NCBI GenBank assembly: GCA_041398785.1
Contig: JAWKUA010000008.1
Span: 184,001 to 248,000, forward strand
Direction: 5' to 3'
From: Planctomycetaceae bacterium
GTDB lineage: Bacteria; Planctomycetota; Planctomycetia; Planctomycetales; Planctomycetaceae
Length of the DNA stretch: 64,000 nucleotides
A program made the position numbers and the translations under genes. The notes beneath the pieces were generated by a model that had not been told where the DNA came from, made no database searches, and saw nothing but the letters and a program-made list of their open reading frames with translations. Positions 36,113-45,377 of the stretch are shown here, piece after piece (the first letter of the stretch is position 1; the number at the start of each line of letters is the position of its first letter).

Positions 36113-37348
36113 ATGAAGAAACAAACCACATGTCGGGTTCTGACCGTGTTGGCCCTTGCCTGGCTCGCACACCTCGGGCTGGGTGCCGACGCGCCGCTGG
36201 AAACGGGAATCGAACCGTTTCTCGGTGAACCGCAACTGGCCGCTACTCAGGTCTTTCAGAACGAACGATTCCCAAACATCGTGGTTACAAAATCCGGAAC
36301 ATTGCTGGCCACCTGGGGCAATCCTCACGTTCGCGTGCGCCGCAGCGACGATAACGGGGCGACCTGGGGTGATGAGATCACGATTGCGGAATCCGGCATT
36401 CACGGCGGAGGCACTACAGTCGACGAAAACAGCGGCGATATTCTGGTGTTCGTGGAAGCGCAGCATCCGCCGGCGCCGCTGACTGTTTATCGCAGTACAG
36501 ACGACGGCAGGAACTGGCAGGCCGAATCGATTCGGATTCACCCGGACAGTTCGGGAAGGATGCCTTCGATGCATATGAACGAACACGGCATCACGCTGCA
36601 GCGCGGCGAACACCAGGGCCGCCTGATTCGGCCGTCCCGGTTCTATGGGGAAGGCAACCGTCCCGAAAGCCTTTGGCCGACACACTTCACGAATGCCATC
36701 TTCAGCGACGACGGTGGCAGAACCTGGCAGACCAGCGAGCCGTTCCCCGAAAACGGCACAGGTGAGGCAACGCTGGCCGAACTGTCGGATGGCCGCGTCT
36801 ACTACAACTCGCGGCGTCACTGGGCACCGGATGGAAGCAATCCGCGACGCAGGTGGACTTCGTTCAGCGACGACGGCGGCGCGACGTGGCAGGAGGCGAC
36901 GATTTGCGAAGCTCTTCCGGATGGTCCGCAGAACACCAACTACGGTTGCATGGGCGGACTTGTCCGACTTCCCGTCCAGGGGCGTGATATCTTGCTGTAC
37001 AGCAATTGTGATGACCCGGAATCTCGCCGGAACGGTACCGTGTGGGCCAGCTTTGACGGCGGCGGGACATGGCCGATCAGGCGACTGGTCGAAGCTGATG
37101 CGTTTGCCTATTCGTCACTCAACGCTGGCCGGCCGGGGACGATCACCGAAGGCTGGATTTTTCTGCATTACGAAAGCAGCGGTTCCAAAGTGGCCCGCTT
37201 CAATCTCAGTTGGCTGCTGGAAGGTGAAGCGACCGGTGACGGAGAATTGCCGGCATGGCTCGGTGCGGTCGGAGGAGACCACCGGTCGGTGAATACCGTT
37301 GCGGCAAGTCAAAAGCTCCGCGGACTCCCGGACGAATTCGGTCAATGA
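36113..37348 (+). CDS. Secreted BNR/Asp-box (sialidase-fold) protein
   Basis: 411 aa. A signal peptide ends near GLGAD. Five Asp-box repeats mark a six-bladed sialidase-like propeller: RSDDNGATW, RSTDDGRNW, FSDDGGRTW, FSDDGGATW and SFDGGGTW. The arginine triad and Tyr of sialidases are suggested by RPSRFYG and YYNSRR, but not proven. ATG 36113 is chosen because AGAGGA lies 9 nt upstream and the signal peptide starts there. Probably a glycoside hydrolase on extracellular glycans. Confidence 0.87.
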   Translation: MKKQTTCRVLTVLALAWLAHLGLGADAPLETGIEPFLGEPQLAATQVFQNERFPNIVVTKSGTLLATWGNPHVRVRRSDDNGATWGDEITIAESGIHGGGTTVDENSGDILVFVEAQHPPAPLTVYRSTDDGRNWQAESIRIHPDSSGRMPSMHMNEHGITLQRGEHQGRLIRPSRFYGEGNRPESLWPTHFTNAIFSDDGGRTWQTSEPFPENGTGEATLAELSDGRVYYNSRRHWAPDGSNPRRRWTSFSDDGGATWQEATICEALPDGPQNTNYGCMGGLVRLPVQGRDILLYSNCDDPESRRNGTVWASFDGGGTWPIRRLVEADAFAYSSLNAGRPGTITEGWIFLHYESSGSKVARFNLSWLLEGEATGDGELPAWLGAVGGDHRSVNTVAASQKLRGLPDEFGQ

Positions 37349-37555
37349 ACGCCGGATGACGCCCGTGCAATCGTCGGCTGACCGTTCATCGTCAGCCTGC
37401 GAATGCGAGAACACCGTGGCTGCGCCCCGCGGGCTGCGAGTCAGAATGCGCGCGCGAACGGGGAGATTTGTTGATACACTCTTCGATCACGCTCAACCGG
37501 TACGCTCCTGATGTCTGTCGCGGGCCGACATTCGCTTTTCGTGAGGACCTCCGAA

Positions 37556-38887
37556 ATGCTGATTTCGAAAAAGGCACTACCTCGCCGCACGCTGCTGAAG
37601 GGTTTCGGAGCGGCCATCGCACTTCCGCTGCTGGACGCGATGGTGCCGGCGATGACGGCACTGGCCGACACGGCCGCCAGCCCGTCGAAACTGCGCCGGC
37701 TGAGTTACATCTACATTCCGATGGGCTGCGATATCTCACGCTGGGCGCTGACCGGCGATGATCTGAGTCAGCTTTCGCCGACGCTGAGTCCTCTGGCCGG
37801 CGTGCGAGACCACGTGACGGCGATCAGCAATCTGGAACTCAAACCCGCCTACCCGGGGACTCACGCGACATCCAACTGCGCCTTCCTGAGTTGTGCGACA
37901 GCGAAACGCACCGAAAGTACCGACTACTTCCTTGGCACAACGGTCGACCAGCTCGCCGCTCGGCATATCGGTCAGCAAACGCAACTGCCGTCACTGGAAC
38001 TGGCCATGGACCTGATGGCGACCGTCGGCCAGTGCGACAACGGCTATGCGTGCGTCTATCAGAACAACCTGTCGTGGTCATCGCCGACAACGCCGCTGCC
38101 GAGCGAAGCTCATCCCCGCATTGTGTTTGAATCGCTGTTTGGCGAAGGCGGCAGTATCGCCGACCGCCAGGCAGCGCTGAAAAAAAGAGCGAGTCTGCTG
38201 GATTCCGTGAGTGACGAGTTCGCGCGACTGCAGAAGACGCTGGGACCGGCCGATCGTGAAACGCTCAGCAGTTACCTGGACAGCGTCCGGGAAGTCGAAC
38301 GCCGCATTCAGCGAGCGGAATCCGATGTCACAGAAAACCCGCTGCCGGATCTCGATCGCCCCACGGGAGTCCCTTCCGAATACGCCGATCACGCGCGGTT
38401 GATGTTTGATCTGCAGAGGCTGGCGTTTCAGGGCGATATCACGCGAGTCATCACGTTCCAGCTTGCGCGTGAAACCAGCAACCGTACGTATCCGGAAATC
38501 GGCGTGTCGGATCCTCACCATCCGCTGACCCATCACGGCAACGATCCGGAAAAGATCGCGAAGGTCGCGAAGATCAATCAGTTTCACGTGTCGCTGTTCG
38601 CGGAATTCCTGCAGAAGCTGCAGTCGACGAAGGAAGGCGACGGCACACTGCTGGATCATTCGCTTGTGCTGTACGGCAGCGGCATGGGCGATCCCAATGT
38701 TCACGACCACCAGAACCTGCCGATCCTGGTGGCCGGTGGTGCCGCGGGCAACATGCGCAGCGGCAGACACATTCGATTCCGTCAACCGACCGCGCTGGCC
38801 AACCTGCATGTGACGCTGCTGAATAAAGTCGGCGTGCCGATCGAATCCTTCGGCGACAGCAACGGTCAGGTGGATGAACTGTTCTAG
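37556..38887 (+). CDS. DUF1552 exported protein
   Basis: 443 aa. The N-terminus KKALPRRTLLKGFGAAIALP has the twin-arginine and hydrophobic core of a Tat signal. The body matches DUF1552: RLSYIYIPMGCDISRW, LAGVRDHVTAISNLEL, STDYFLGTTVDQLAA, RVITFQLARETSNRTY, VLYGSGMGDPNVHDH. These proteins usually sit beside a DUF1592 gene; here the DUF1592 gene is 4 kb upstream on the same strand, separated by two genes. Function unknown. Confidence 0.9.
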   Translation: MLISKKALPRRTLLKGFGAAIALPLLDAMVPAMTALADTAASPSKLRRLSYIYIPMGCDISRWALTGDDLSQLSPTLSPLAGVRDHVTAISNLELKPAYPGTHATSNCAFLSCATAKRTESTDYFLGTTVDQLAARHIGQQTQLPSLELAMDLMATVGQCDNGYACVYQNNLSWSSPTTPLPSEAHPRIVFESLFGEGGSIADRQAALKKRASLLDSVSDEFARLQKTLGPADRETLSSYLDSVREVERRIQRAESDVTENPLPDLDRPTGVPSEYADHARLMFDLQRLAFQGDITRVITFQLARETSNRTYPEIGVSDPHHPLTHHGNDPEKIAKVAKINQFHVSLFAEFLQKLQSTKEGDGTLLDHSLVLYGSGMGDPNVHDHQNLPILVAGGAAGNMRSGRHIRFRQPTALANLHVTLLNKVGVPIESFGDSNGQVDELF

Positions 38888-39005
38888 CCCCTGGCGATCT
38901 GACTCGGTCGAAACTGTTGACCGTTTCACTCACACCGCGCACGATTTCGGAATGATCCGCCAGATGTGTCCCTCCGCGACCATACCCTCCGCGACAGCTC
39001 ATTTC

Positions 39006-40529
39006 ATGAAATCCACGACACTCACTTTCATTGCGGCCGTGTTGCTAATGTTCAATGCGCCGCTTCGTGCCGCGGACGCGCCGCTTGCTGACGCCGCGGA
39101 GCGCGCGGACTGGTCTCGCGTCGCGGATCTGCTGCGCGAACATGCTGACGTAAACAAGGCCCAGGTTGACGGCATGACGGCTCTGCACTGGGCCGTCTGG
39201 CATGACGAAGCAAACATCGCCGGGAAACTGATCGCGGCGGATGCCGACGTCGGCGAGGTCAATCGCTACGGAATCACTCCGCTGTCGATCGCTGCAAAAA
39301 ACGGAAACGCAGACATTGTCAAATCGCTGCTGGAAGCCGGTGCCGACGCGAATGCCGCCATTCCCGGCAGAATCACTCCGCTGATGACGGCTGCCCGCAC
39401 CGGCCGAATGGATGCTGTGCAGGCATTGCTGCAACACGAAGCAAATGTCGACGCGAAAGAGACAAACGGTCAGACCGCCATCATGTGGGCCGCCGCGGAA
39501 GGACACGCCGATGTCGTATCACGCTTGATGGAAAACGGCGCCGATTTTTCGACGCCGCTGGAATCCGGTTTCAATGCGCTGTTCTTCGCGGCCCGAAACG
39601 GACACGGTGAAGTAATCGACACGCTGGTTGCCGCGGGAGCCGACGTCAACAGCACGATGGAACCGACTGTGAAGGGCATTCGAGTCGCTCGCAAAGGCAC
39701 CAGTCCTCTGCTGCTTGCCGTCGAAAACGGACATTTCCAAGTGGCTGTGAAGCTGCTGGAAGCCGGAGCCGACCCGAACGATCAGCGCTCCGGCTTCACG
39801 GCGCTGCACGCAATAACCTGGGTTCGCAAACCGAATCTGGGAGACGATGTGGACGGCGATCCGCCTCCGATCGGTTCCGGTAACGTCACCAGCCTGCAGT
39901 TCGTCAGGAAACTCGTCGAACACGGTGCCGACGTGAATCTCCGGCTGGATCGGGGACGATCGGGAACCGGCCGGCTGAATCACAAACTGGCCACTCCGTT
40001 CCTGTTTGCCGCCGACACAGCCGACATACCGCTGATGAAGCTGCTGCTGCAACTGGGAGCCGACCCTTCGATCCCCAACGCCGACAACTGTCCGCCCGTG
40101 CTGGCTGCGGCGGGCATCGGAACGCTGGCTCCCGGTGAAGAAGCCGGCACGGAAGACGAAGCACTCGCCGCCGTGCAGTTGCTGCTGGATCTTGGTGCCG
40201 ACATCAATGCCGCGGACGACAATGGCGAAACCGCGATGCACGGAGCCGCCTACGCAAGCTGGCCGCGGATGGTCGATTTTCTGGCCGACCACGGCGCGAA
40301 TGTTTCCGTGTGGAATACAACCAACCGGTACGGCTGGACTCCCGTGCTGATCGCCGAAGGACATCGTCCCGGCAACTTCAAGCCCGCCGCCGAAACACTC
40401 GCCGCCGTGTATCGTGCGATGCGCGCCGCGGGAGTCGAACCGCCGCCGCTGACGCCTCGCAAAAGCACGAATGAAAACTACGAAGTGAGGGAAAAGCGTC
40501 CGGCAGGAAAGAAGTCGGATGCGTTGTAG
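39006..40529 (+). CDS. Secreted ankyrin-repeat protein
   Basis: 507 aa. A signal peptide (MKSTTLTFIAAVLLMFNAPLRAA) precedes about nine ankyrin repeats, recognisable as G-x-TPL-x-x-AA and LLEAGADxN patterns: YGITPLSIAAKNGNADIV, RITPLMTAARTGRMDAV, GQTAIMWAAAEGHADVV, GETAMHGAAYASWPRMV. ATG 39006 is selected for the signal peptide. Probably a protein-binding scaffold in the periplasm or paryphoplasm. Its 3' end overlaps the metal-binding lipoprotein gene by 11 nt. Confidence 0.9.
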   Translation: MKSTTLTFIAAVLLMFNAPLRAADAPLADAAERADWSRVADLLREHADVNKAQVDGMTALHWAVWHDEANIAGKLIAADADVGEVNRYGITPLSIAAKNGNADIVKSLLEAGADANAAIPGRITPLMTAARTGRMDAVQALLQHEANVDAKETNGQTAIMWAAAEGHADVVSRLMENGADFSTPLESGFNALFFAARNGHGEVIDTLVAAGADVNSTMEPTVKGIRVARKGTSPLLLAVENGHFQVAVKLLEAGADPNDQRSGFTALHAITWVRKPNLGDDVDGDPPPIGSGNVTSLQFVRKLVEHGADVNLRLDRGRSGTGRLNHKLATPFLFAADTADIPLMKLLLQLGADPSIPNADNCPPVLAAAGIGTLAPGEEAGTEDEALAAVQLLLDLGADINAADDNGETAMHGAAYASWPRMVDFLADHGANVSVWNTTNRYGWTPVLIAEGHRPGNFKPAAETLAAVYRAMRAAGVEPPPLTPRKSTNENYEVREKRPAGKKSDAL

Positions 40530-41583
40530 CCTCACCCGCTCTGCTGGTGCCACGCTCGAAACCGGTATTGCGTGCGATTTCACTGCCACGCGCGAATTCC
40601 CTGCTCCGTGCTTGGGGCCGCCAGCGGGAACTCTCGCGACGGGCCGGCAACTCAGACGTTTGCTGCTCTGCGCCGCTGTGCTGTTCCTGATCACGGGCTG
40701 CGTTCAGCAAGCCGCGCCGACTGAATCTTCCGCAGCAACACAAAAGAAGCCGCAGATCATTGCCGCCAGCTACCCGCTGGCCTATTTCGCCGAACGCATT
40801 GGCGGCGAACTGACAGACGTGACGTTTTCGGTTCCCGCGGATATCGACCCCGCCGACTGGCAGCCTGACGCGACGGCGATCGCATCCGTGCAGTCCGCGG
40901 ATCTGATTCTGCTCAACGGTGCCGGATACGAAAAGTGGGCGCAGCGAGCCACGCTGCCGTTGTCACGGACACTGGTCACGACTCGCGGCGTTCAGGAGAA
41001 ACTGATTCCGCTCGCAAGCGTCGTCACTCATCAGCACGGGCCTCAGGGAGACAAGTCGAATTCGGATGTCGCGTCGTTTACCTGGCTTGATCCGCAGATC
41101 GCGATCGCGCAGGCGCATGCCATCCGGGAAGAACTGCTGCGGCTTCTGCCCGAACAGGCGGAAACACTCAACAGGAACTTCGAGACGCTGGATCAGGATC
41201 TGCAGCGGCTGGATCAGGATCTGAAGACCGCCCTTGCAAACGTCGCGGCGAAGAAGTGGCTGGCCAAGCCGCCAATTTTTCAATACCTGCAGCGACGGTA
41301 TGGGCTGAACATGAAGAACGCAGAACTCGACATGTCGGCAGCCGCTTCGCACGACGATTGGTCGCAACTTGTGTCGTACCTGAAGGAAAATCCCGCTGAG
41401 TTCCTGCTGTGTGAAACCGACCCGTCGCCTGCTGAGACTGAACACCTGCGATCGCTGGGCATTCACGTTGTTGTGTTTCGACCACTGGGAAATCGGCCCG
41501 CGACGGGTGACTATCTGACGGCGATGTGCACGAACCTGGAACAGCTGCGGCGGGCCGTCGACGCCAGAAATGGGCAGCATTGA
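40519..41583 (+). CDS. ZnuA-like metal ABC transporter substrate-binding lipoprotein
   Basis: 354 aa. A lipobox, FLITGC, puts the lipidated Cys at ~61 after an unusually long N-terminal region; no better start is visible. The cluster 9 fold is indicated by IAASYPLAYFAERIGG, NGAGYEKWAQR, SFTWLDPQIAIAQAHAI, PIFQYLQRRYGL and CETDPSPAETEHL. In ZnuA the metal ligands are histidines; at two such positions this protein has DPADWQPD and FTWLDP (no His). Metal binding may therefore be altered. No ABC permease or ATPase is next to it. Confidence 0.8.
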   Translation: MRCSLTRSAGATLETGIACDFTATREFPAPCLGPPAGTLATGRQLRRLLLCAAVLFLITGCVQQAAPTESSAATQKKPQIIAASYPLAYFAERIGGELTDVTFSVPADIDPADWQPDATAIASVQSADLILLNGAGYEKWAQRATLPLSRTLVTTRGVQEKLIPLASVVTHQHGPQGDKSNSDVASFTWLDPQIAIAQAHAIREELLRLLPEQAETLNRNFETLDQDLQRLDQDLKTALANVAAKKWLAKPPIFQYLQRRYGLNMKNAELDMSAAASHDDWSQLVSYLKENPAEFLLCETDPSPAETEHLRSLGIHVVVFRPLGNRPATGDYLTAMCTNLEQLRRAVDARNGQH

Positions 41584-41661
41584 TGTCCCGTCAACCAGGT
41601 TCATCGCAGCCGGGGTGACGCATCGCGGAAACGGTCGCCGCGTCGCCGCGAATCGGCCGTC

Positions 41662-42582
41662 TCAGGCGGCAGATCGCTGGTTCGCAGTGCGGCCCGCCGA
41701 GTCACCGCCCGGTTTACGAAACAGGATGAATTCCTTCGGAACCAGGCTGGCCCGACCGTTCGACCAGCGATAGGCCATCGCCGTCATGTGAAAATAACTC
41801 TGCTTGAATGCTCGCACCAGGGTGCTGCCGATTGTCGGCATGGATTCCGCGAACGAGGTTTCGTAATTAAAGCCGCAGGACTCGGCCAGCATCGTCAGCG
41901 TCGTGCGGTTGTAGTAGAAGTAGTTGACTCCGGCATTGAGTCTTGCGGGCCGACCATACAGCAGGCGGCAGAGGATTCCCGTTCCCTTGAGCAACCGGAA
42001 GTTCAGGCCGCCGATTTCGATCGCCAGCAGACCCCCGGGATTCAGAATGCGGTGTATTTCCCGCAGGTCAGCGGCCGGTTCTCGGTGGCAGGTGAAGGAA
42101 TCCAGCGACGTGACAACGTCGAAGGTTTCGTCGCTGTAGGCCGCGTCGTGCAGATATCCGTTGTGGATTCTCAGGCCGAAGTGCTTTCGGGCAAACGCCG
42201 TGGAAACACACGACGGCTCGACGCCGGTGACTTCCCAGGACGGCTGATTCTGAAACTGGTGCAGAAAGAAGCCGGATGCGGCTCCCACGTCCAGCAGTCG
42301 GCCACCGTCAGGATACATTCGGCGGATGATTGCCGCTTCTCGTGCCAGACTGTCTTTTCGCCAGTCGACGTAGTGCTGCTGCGTCGAGCCTTCATCCGTG
42401 ATGTGTTCACTGCGAAAGAAGTCCTGCGTTTGTTCGACGGGCGCTGCTTCGCCGACGAACAACAGTCGGCAGCCGCAGCAGCGAACGATCGGGAAACCGC
42501 TGCATTCCGTAAACGGAATGCGGTTGGCCGGTCCGCAGATCGGGCACGGAACGGTTACGCGGCTGGAGTTTCGAGCGATCAT
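41662..42582 (-). CDS. Zinc-ribbon SAM-dependent methyltransferase
   Basis: 306 aa from ATG 42582. The N-terminus has a zinc ribbon (CPIC at 13-16, CCGC at 35-38), then a class I methyltransferase domain: RLLDVGAASGFFLHQF, VTGVEPSCVSTAFA, DVVTSLDSFTCHREPAADLREIHRIL. This fused type is common in surface-polysaccharide clusters, where it methylates sugars. It starts 8 nt after the flippase gene stop and ends the minus-strand glycan cluster. Confidence 0.85.
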   Translation of the reverse strand: MIARNSSRVTVPCPICGPANRIPFTECSGFPIVRCCGCRLLFVGEAAPVEQTQDFFRSEHITDEGSTQQHYVDWRKDSLAREAAIIRRMYPDGGRLLDVGAASGFFLHQFQNQPSWEVTGVEPSCVSTAFARKHFGLRIHNGYLHDAAYSDETFDVVTSLDSFTCHREPAADLREIHRILNPGGLLAIEIGGLNFRLLKGTGILCRLLYGRPARLNAGVNYFYYNRTTLTMLAESCGFNYETSFAESMPTIGSTLVRAFKQSYFHMTAMAYRWSNGRASLVPKEFILFRKPGGDSAGRTANQRSAA

Positions 42583-42590
42583 GGAATTTC

Positions 42591-43892
42591 TCACCAGAAC
42601 AACTGCCGGACCGCGACGGTCAGCAGAACTGTTGTTGAAGCAATTAGGCGCAGCGGTATGCCGGCTTGTCGGTGATAGTGCAACAGCAGGCTCATGCGGC
42701 TGATGAGCACCACGGCTTCTCCCAGAACCCAGCCGACGGCCGCGACAAACGGCCACGAATCTGCTCCATAGAACAGTGTGAACGCGGTTAGTGAGGCGAT
42801 CCCCAGCAGCACGATCAGCACGTCCTGCCAGTTCAGGGCAAACGCGGTCAGCGTGAATCGAAGGCCCATGTTGATGCACGACAGGTACAGTCCCGGCATC
42901 AGCAGCACCATGGTCTCGCCGGTGCCGGAAAACCGGTCGGGCAGAAATCGATCGGCCACCGGAACGGAAATCCAGATTCCCAGAAAACACAGCGGTACGA
43001 AAATCAGCGTTGTCAGCACCAGGGTCCGGCTGATGATCGATCGCACCGCATCCGGATCCTGCGACTGCACCGCCTGTACCAGCGGAGAAAACGACGCGAC
43101 GCACACGCTCGTGCCGACGAAGCCGGCCGCCGTGACAAGCTGGAAGCCGGTTCCAAAAACGGCCACATCTTCGGGTGTCCCGAATACATCCAGCAGCAGG
43201 ATTCCGGCTCTGTAGAACAGTGTGGTCAGGAACAGCGAGGTTCCGATGGGGAACACGTCCACCAGTGTCCGGATCAGATCGGTGGCGGAAGGCTTGTCGA
43301 TGGCTCCCCTTGCAAACAGGGGCTGCATCACGGGAGCCACCGCTTCCGAAAGCAGTCGCACAAGATTCAGAGCCAGCCACACCAGCAGCAGTGTGCTGAC
43401 TCCGGCTTCCAGCCAGGCCGCCAGTCCCAGCGCGGCGAAGATCAGTACCCGGTTGAAGAGTACCAGCACGGCTTCAATATCCAGCCTGTCCCGGCCGCGC
43501 AGATACCACAGCAGCGGGTCTGTTCCCGGCTGCGTGATGGCCACCAGCGTGCTGAGCACGAAGTCGGCAGGCGTCAGGCTGTTCAGTGGCAGACACGCCA
43601 GCACTGCCATCGCGCAGGCCGTGTAGAAGAGTTTGCACAGCACCGATCGCAGCAGAATCTGCCGCGGGTTTTCGGACGTCGTGAATTCGCGGACAGCCCA
43701 CAGGCGGGCTCCATAGTCGGACGCGGTTTCTCCCAGAGCCACAATGGTGCGAGCCGTCACGAACGCCGCAAAAACCGGTGTCGGCAGCAGCCGTGCCAGC
43801 AGCAGCAACAGCAACAACTGCAGCGCACTGTTGACCGCATTGCCGCCGGCGTTGGTGAGGACGTTGACTGAGAACTGTTTCCTTCTCAGCAC
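42591..43892 (-). CDS. Polysaccharide flippase (Wzx/MOP-like)
   Basis: 433 aa, about 12 transmembrane helices. The early NAGGNAVNSALQLLLL resembles the N-terminus of lipid-linked oligosaccharide flippases. The repeated hydrophobic blocks with a few charged residues (GRDRLDIEAVLVLFNR, YRAGILLLDVFG) suit the MOP superfamily. The proposed role is to flip undecaprenyl-linked glycan repeats across the cytoplasmic membrane. Overlaps the polymerase-like gene by 7 nt. Confidence 0.8.
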   Translation of the reverse strand: MLRRKQFSVNVLTNAGGNAVNSALQLLLLLLLARLLPTPVFAAFVTARTIVALGETASDYGARLWAVREFTTSENPRQILLRSVLCKLFYTACAMAVLACLPLNSLTPADFVLSTLVAITQPGTDPLLWYLRGRDRLDIEAVLVLFNRVLIFAALGLAAWLEAGVSTLLLVWLALNLVRLLSEAVAPVMQPLFARGAIDKPSATDLIRTLVDVFPIGTSLFLTTLFYRAGILLLDVFGTPEDVAVFGTGFQLVTAAGFVGTSVCVASFSPLVQAVQSQDPDAVRSIISRTLVLTTLIFVPLCFLGIWISVPVADRFLPDRFSGTGETMVLLMPGLYLSCINMGLRFTLTAFALNWQDVLIVLLGIASLTAFTLFYGADSWPFVAAVGWVLGEAVVLISRMSLLLHYHRQAGIPLRLIASTTVLLTVAVRQLFW

Positions 43893-45322
43893 GGCAGTTG
43901 CTCTTCAATTGAGTCCCGTTCCCGCTGCAGTGCGACGCCCAGCACGATCCAGTTCAGGCACGTGACGGGGTGGTTGTTCAACAGGTATGGCATGTTGGAC
44001 AGGTCACGAAAGTAGTACATCAACACCAGGCAGATGACGATGGCCCTGTATCTGCCGCAGGATGTCAAATACTGACGGCCAAGACGCCACGCCAGATACA
44101 CATAGAAGACCAGGCCCGCAACGCCAAACATTCCAAACACAGACAGAATCCAGTTGTGCGGGTCCGCGGCGGGCATCCCGGTGTGTGCCTCGAAGAACAC
44201 GGGGAAATGTGTGACGCCCATGCCGAACAGCCAGTCTTTGCCCTCCATTCCGAAGATGACAGCCTCCCAGAAGATTCCGCGATAGCCAAAGCTCTGGAAG
44301 TTCTCCAGCCGAATCAGCCTCAGCATGTCACCCCACGGAATGTCAATCATCAGCAGCAGCGGCAGCGAAACGACCATCATCAGCATGGCTCGCGATCGGG
44401 ATCGCGTCCACAACAGCGCAGCACCGGCTGAGGCATAGAACACAAACATCGTGCGTGCCGCTCCCAGAAGTGCGACCGTGAAACCAACAACGAGGAATCC
44501 TGCGATGAATATCGGTGACACCTGGCGCCCCTGCTGAGCACCAAGAAACAGCAGCATGAACAGTGCCGGTACCATCGCCAGCATGTTGGGGGAGTCAAAC
44601 GGGCCTGTAAGACGCGCCATTCCGCGTTCCGAGGGATCGATCAACTGGTTTTGCGACAGCATCTCCTGTGCACCCTGTGGCGACGCGCCAAACGAAGGTC
44701 CGAGCACCGTCTGCAGGCCGCCGATCAGCAGCACATGCACGATCACACACGCACAGACCGTGGACAGTCGTGTTCGGAACAGCCGGTCCACGATCATCTC
44801 GCGGTATGCCAGCCAACCGGTGCACATCATCACGAACATCAGGAGCGACACCAGCCACCATGGACGATAAGCCGATTGTTCATGCAGTCCATACCGGTGC
44901 TGATAGAACGAACTGACCGCCCCGTAGACAACGACCACTGCGCCCACACCCATCAACCGCCACAACTCCGTGGACTGGATCCGAGTGTTCCGCGCGGAAC
45001 GGCGGCTGATCATTCCATCAAGCAGCATCAGTGCGGCAATCCCTGCGACCGTCACATAGAGTGATTTCGGCGACTGTCCCGGCGAGTCCTGCACAGAGAG
45101 GGCCAGCAAAAGAATATAGGGACGCCAGGTTGGCAGGCACGCGGCAGCGGCAATGGCCAGCATGACGGCATCGTAGACGCCAAAATAGCCGACAGCCGCC
45201 ACAGCAAAAAAAGCCATGCTGAGCAACACTCCTTTGACGACTTCGGCCCGTTCGGACGAAGCAGAAATCGCCCAGGGTTGCTCAGGAACGAAAGTCGTGC
45301 CGGGCAGTGGTGCGGTATGCAT
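43886..45322 (-). CDS. O-antigen ligase/polymerase-like membrane protein
   Basis: 478 aa, about 12 transmembrane segments. A large periplasmic loop precedes GMARLTGPFDSPNMLAM, and GMGVTHFPVFFEAHTG with PHNWILSVFGMFG follows, the typical Wzy/WaaL signature (Pro-His-Asn). It is expected to polymerise or ligate undecaprenyl-linked glycan. Its 3' end overlaps the flippase start, and the dehydratase gene lies ~55 nt upstream. Confidence 0.84.
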   Translation of the reverse strand: MHTAPLPGTTFVPEQPWAISASSERAEVVKGVLLSMAFFAVAAVGYFGVYDAVMLAIAAAACLPTWRPYILLLALSVQDSPGQSPKSLYVTVAGIAALMLLDGMISRRSARNTRIQSTELWRLMGVGAVVVVYGAVSSFYQHRYGLHEQSAYRPWWLVSLLMFVMMCTGWLAYREMIVDRLFRTRLSTVCACVIVHVLLIGGLQTVLGPSFGASPQGAQEMLSQNQLIDPSERGMARLTGPFDSPNMLAMVPALFMLLFLGAQQGRQVSPIFIAGFLVVGFTVALLGAARTMFVFYASAGAALLWTRSRSRAMLMMVVSLPLLLMIDIPWGDMLRLIRLENFQSFGYRGIFWEAVIFGMEGKDWLFGMGVTHFPVFFEAHTGMPAADPHNWILSVFGMFGVAGLVFYVYLAWRLGRQYLTSCGRYRAIVICLVLMYYFRDLSNMPYLLNNHPVTCLNWIVLGVALQRERDSIEEQLPC

Positions 45323-45377
45323 GGTATCGCGATATCACTCGCTGTGCGGTATATGAATCCGCGTGACCGAACGACCG

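Noticed and set aside
41662..43380. Treating the methyltransferase open frame as a single 572-aa protein
   Set aside because: Residues before ATG 42582 overlap the flippase gene in another frame and show no domain. The zinc-ribbon methyltransferase begins at 42582.
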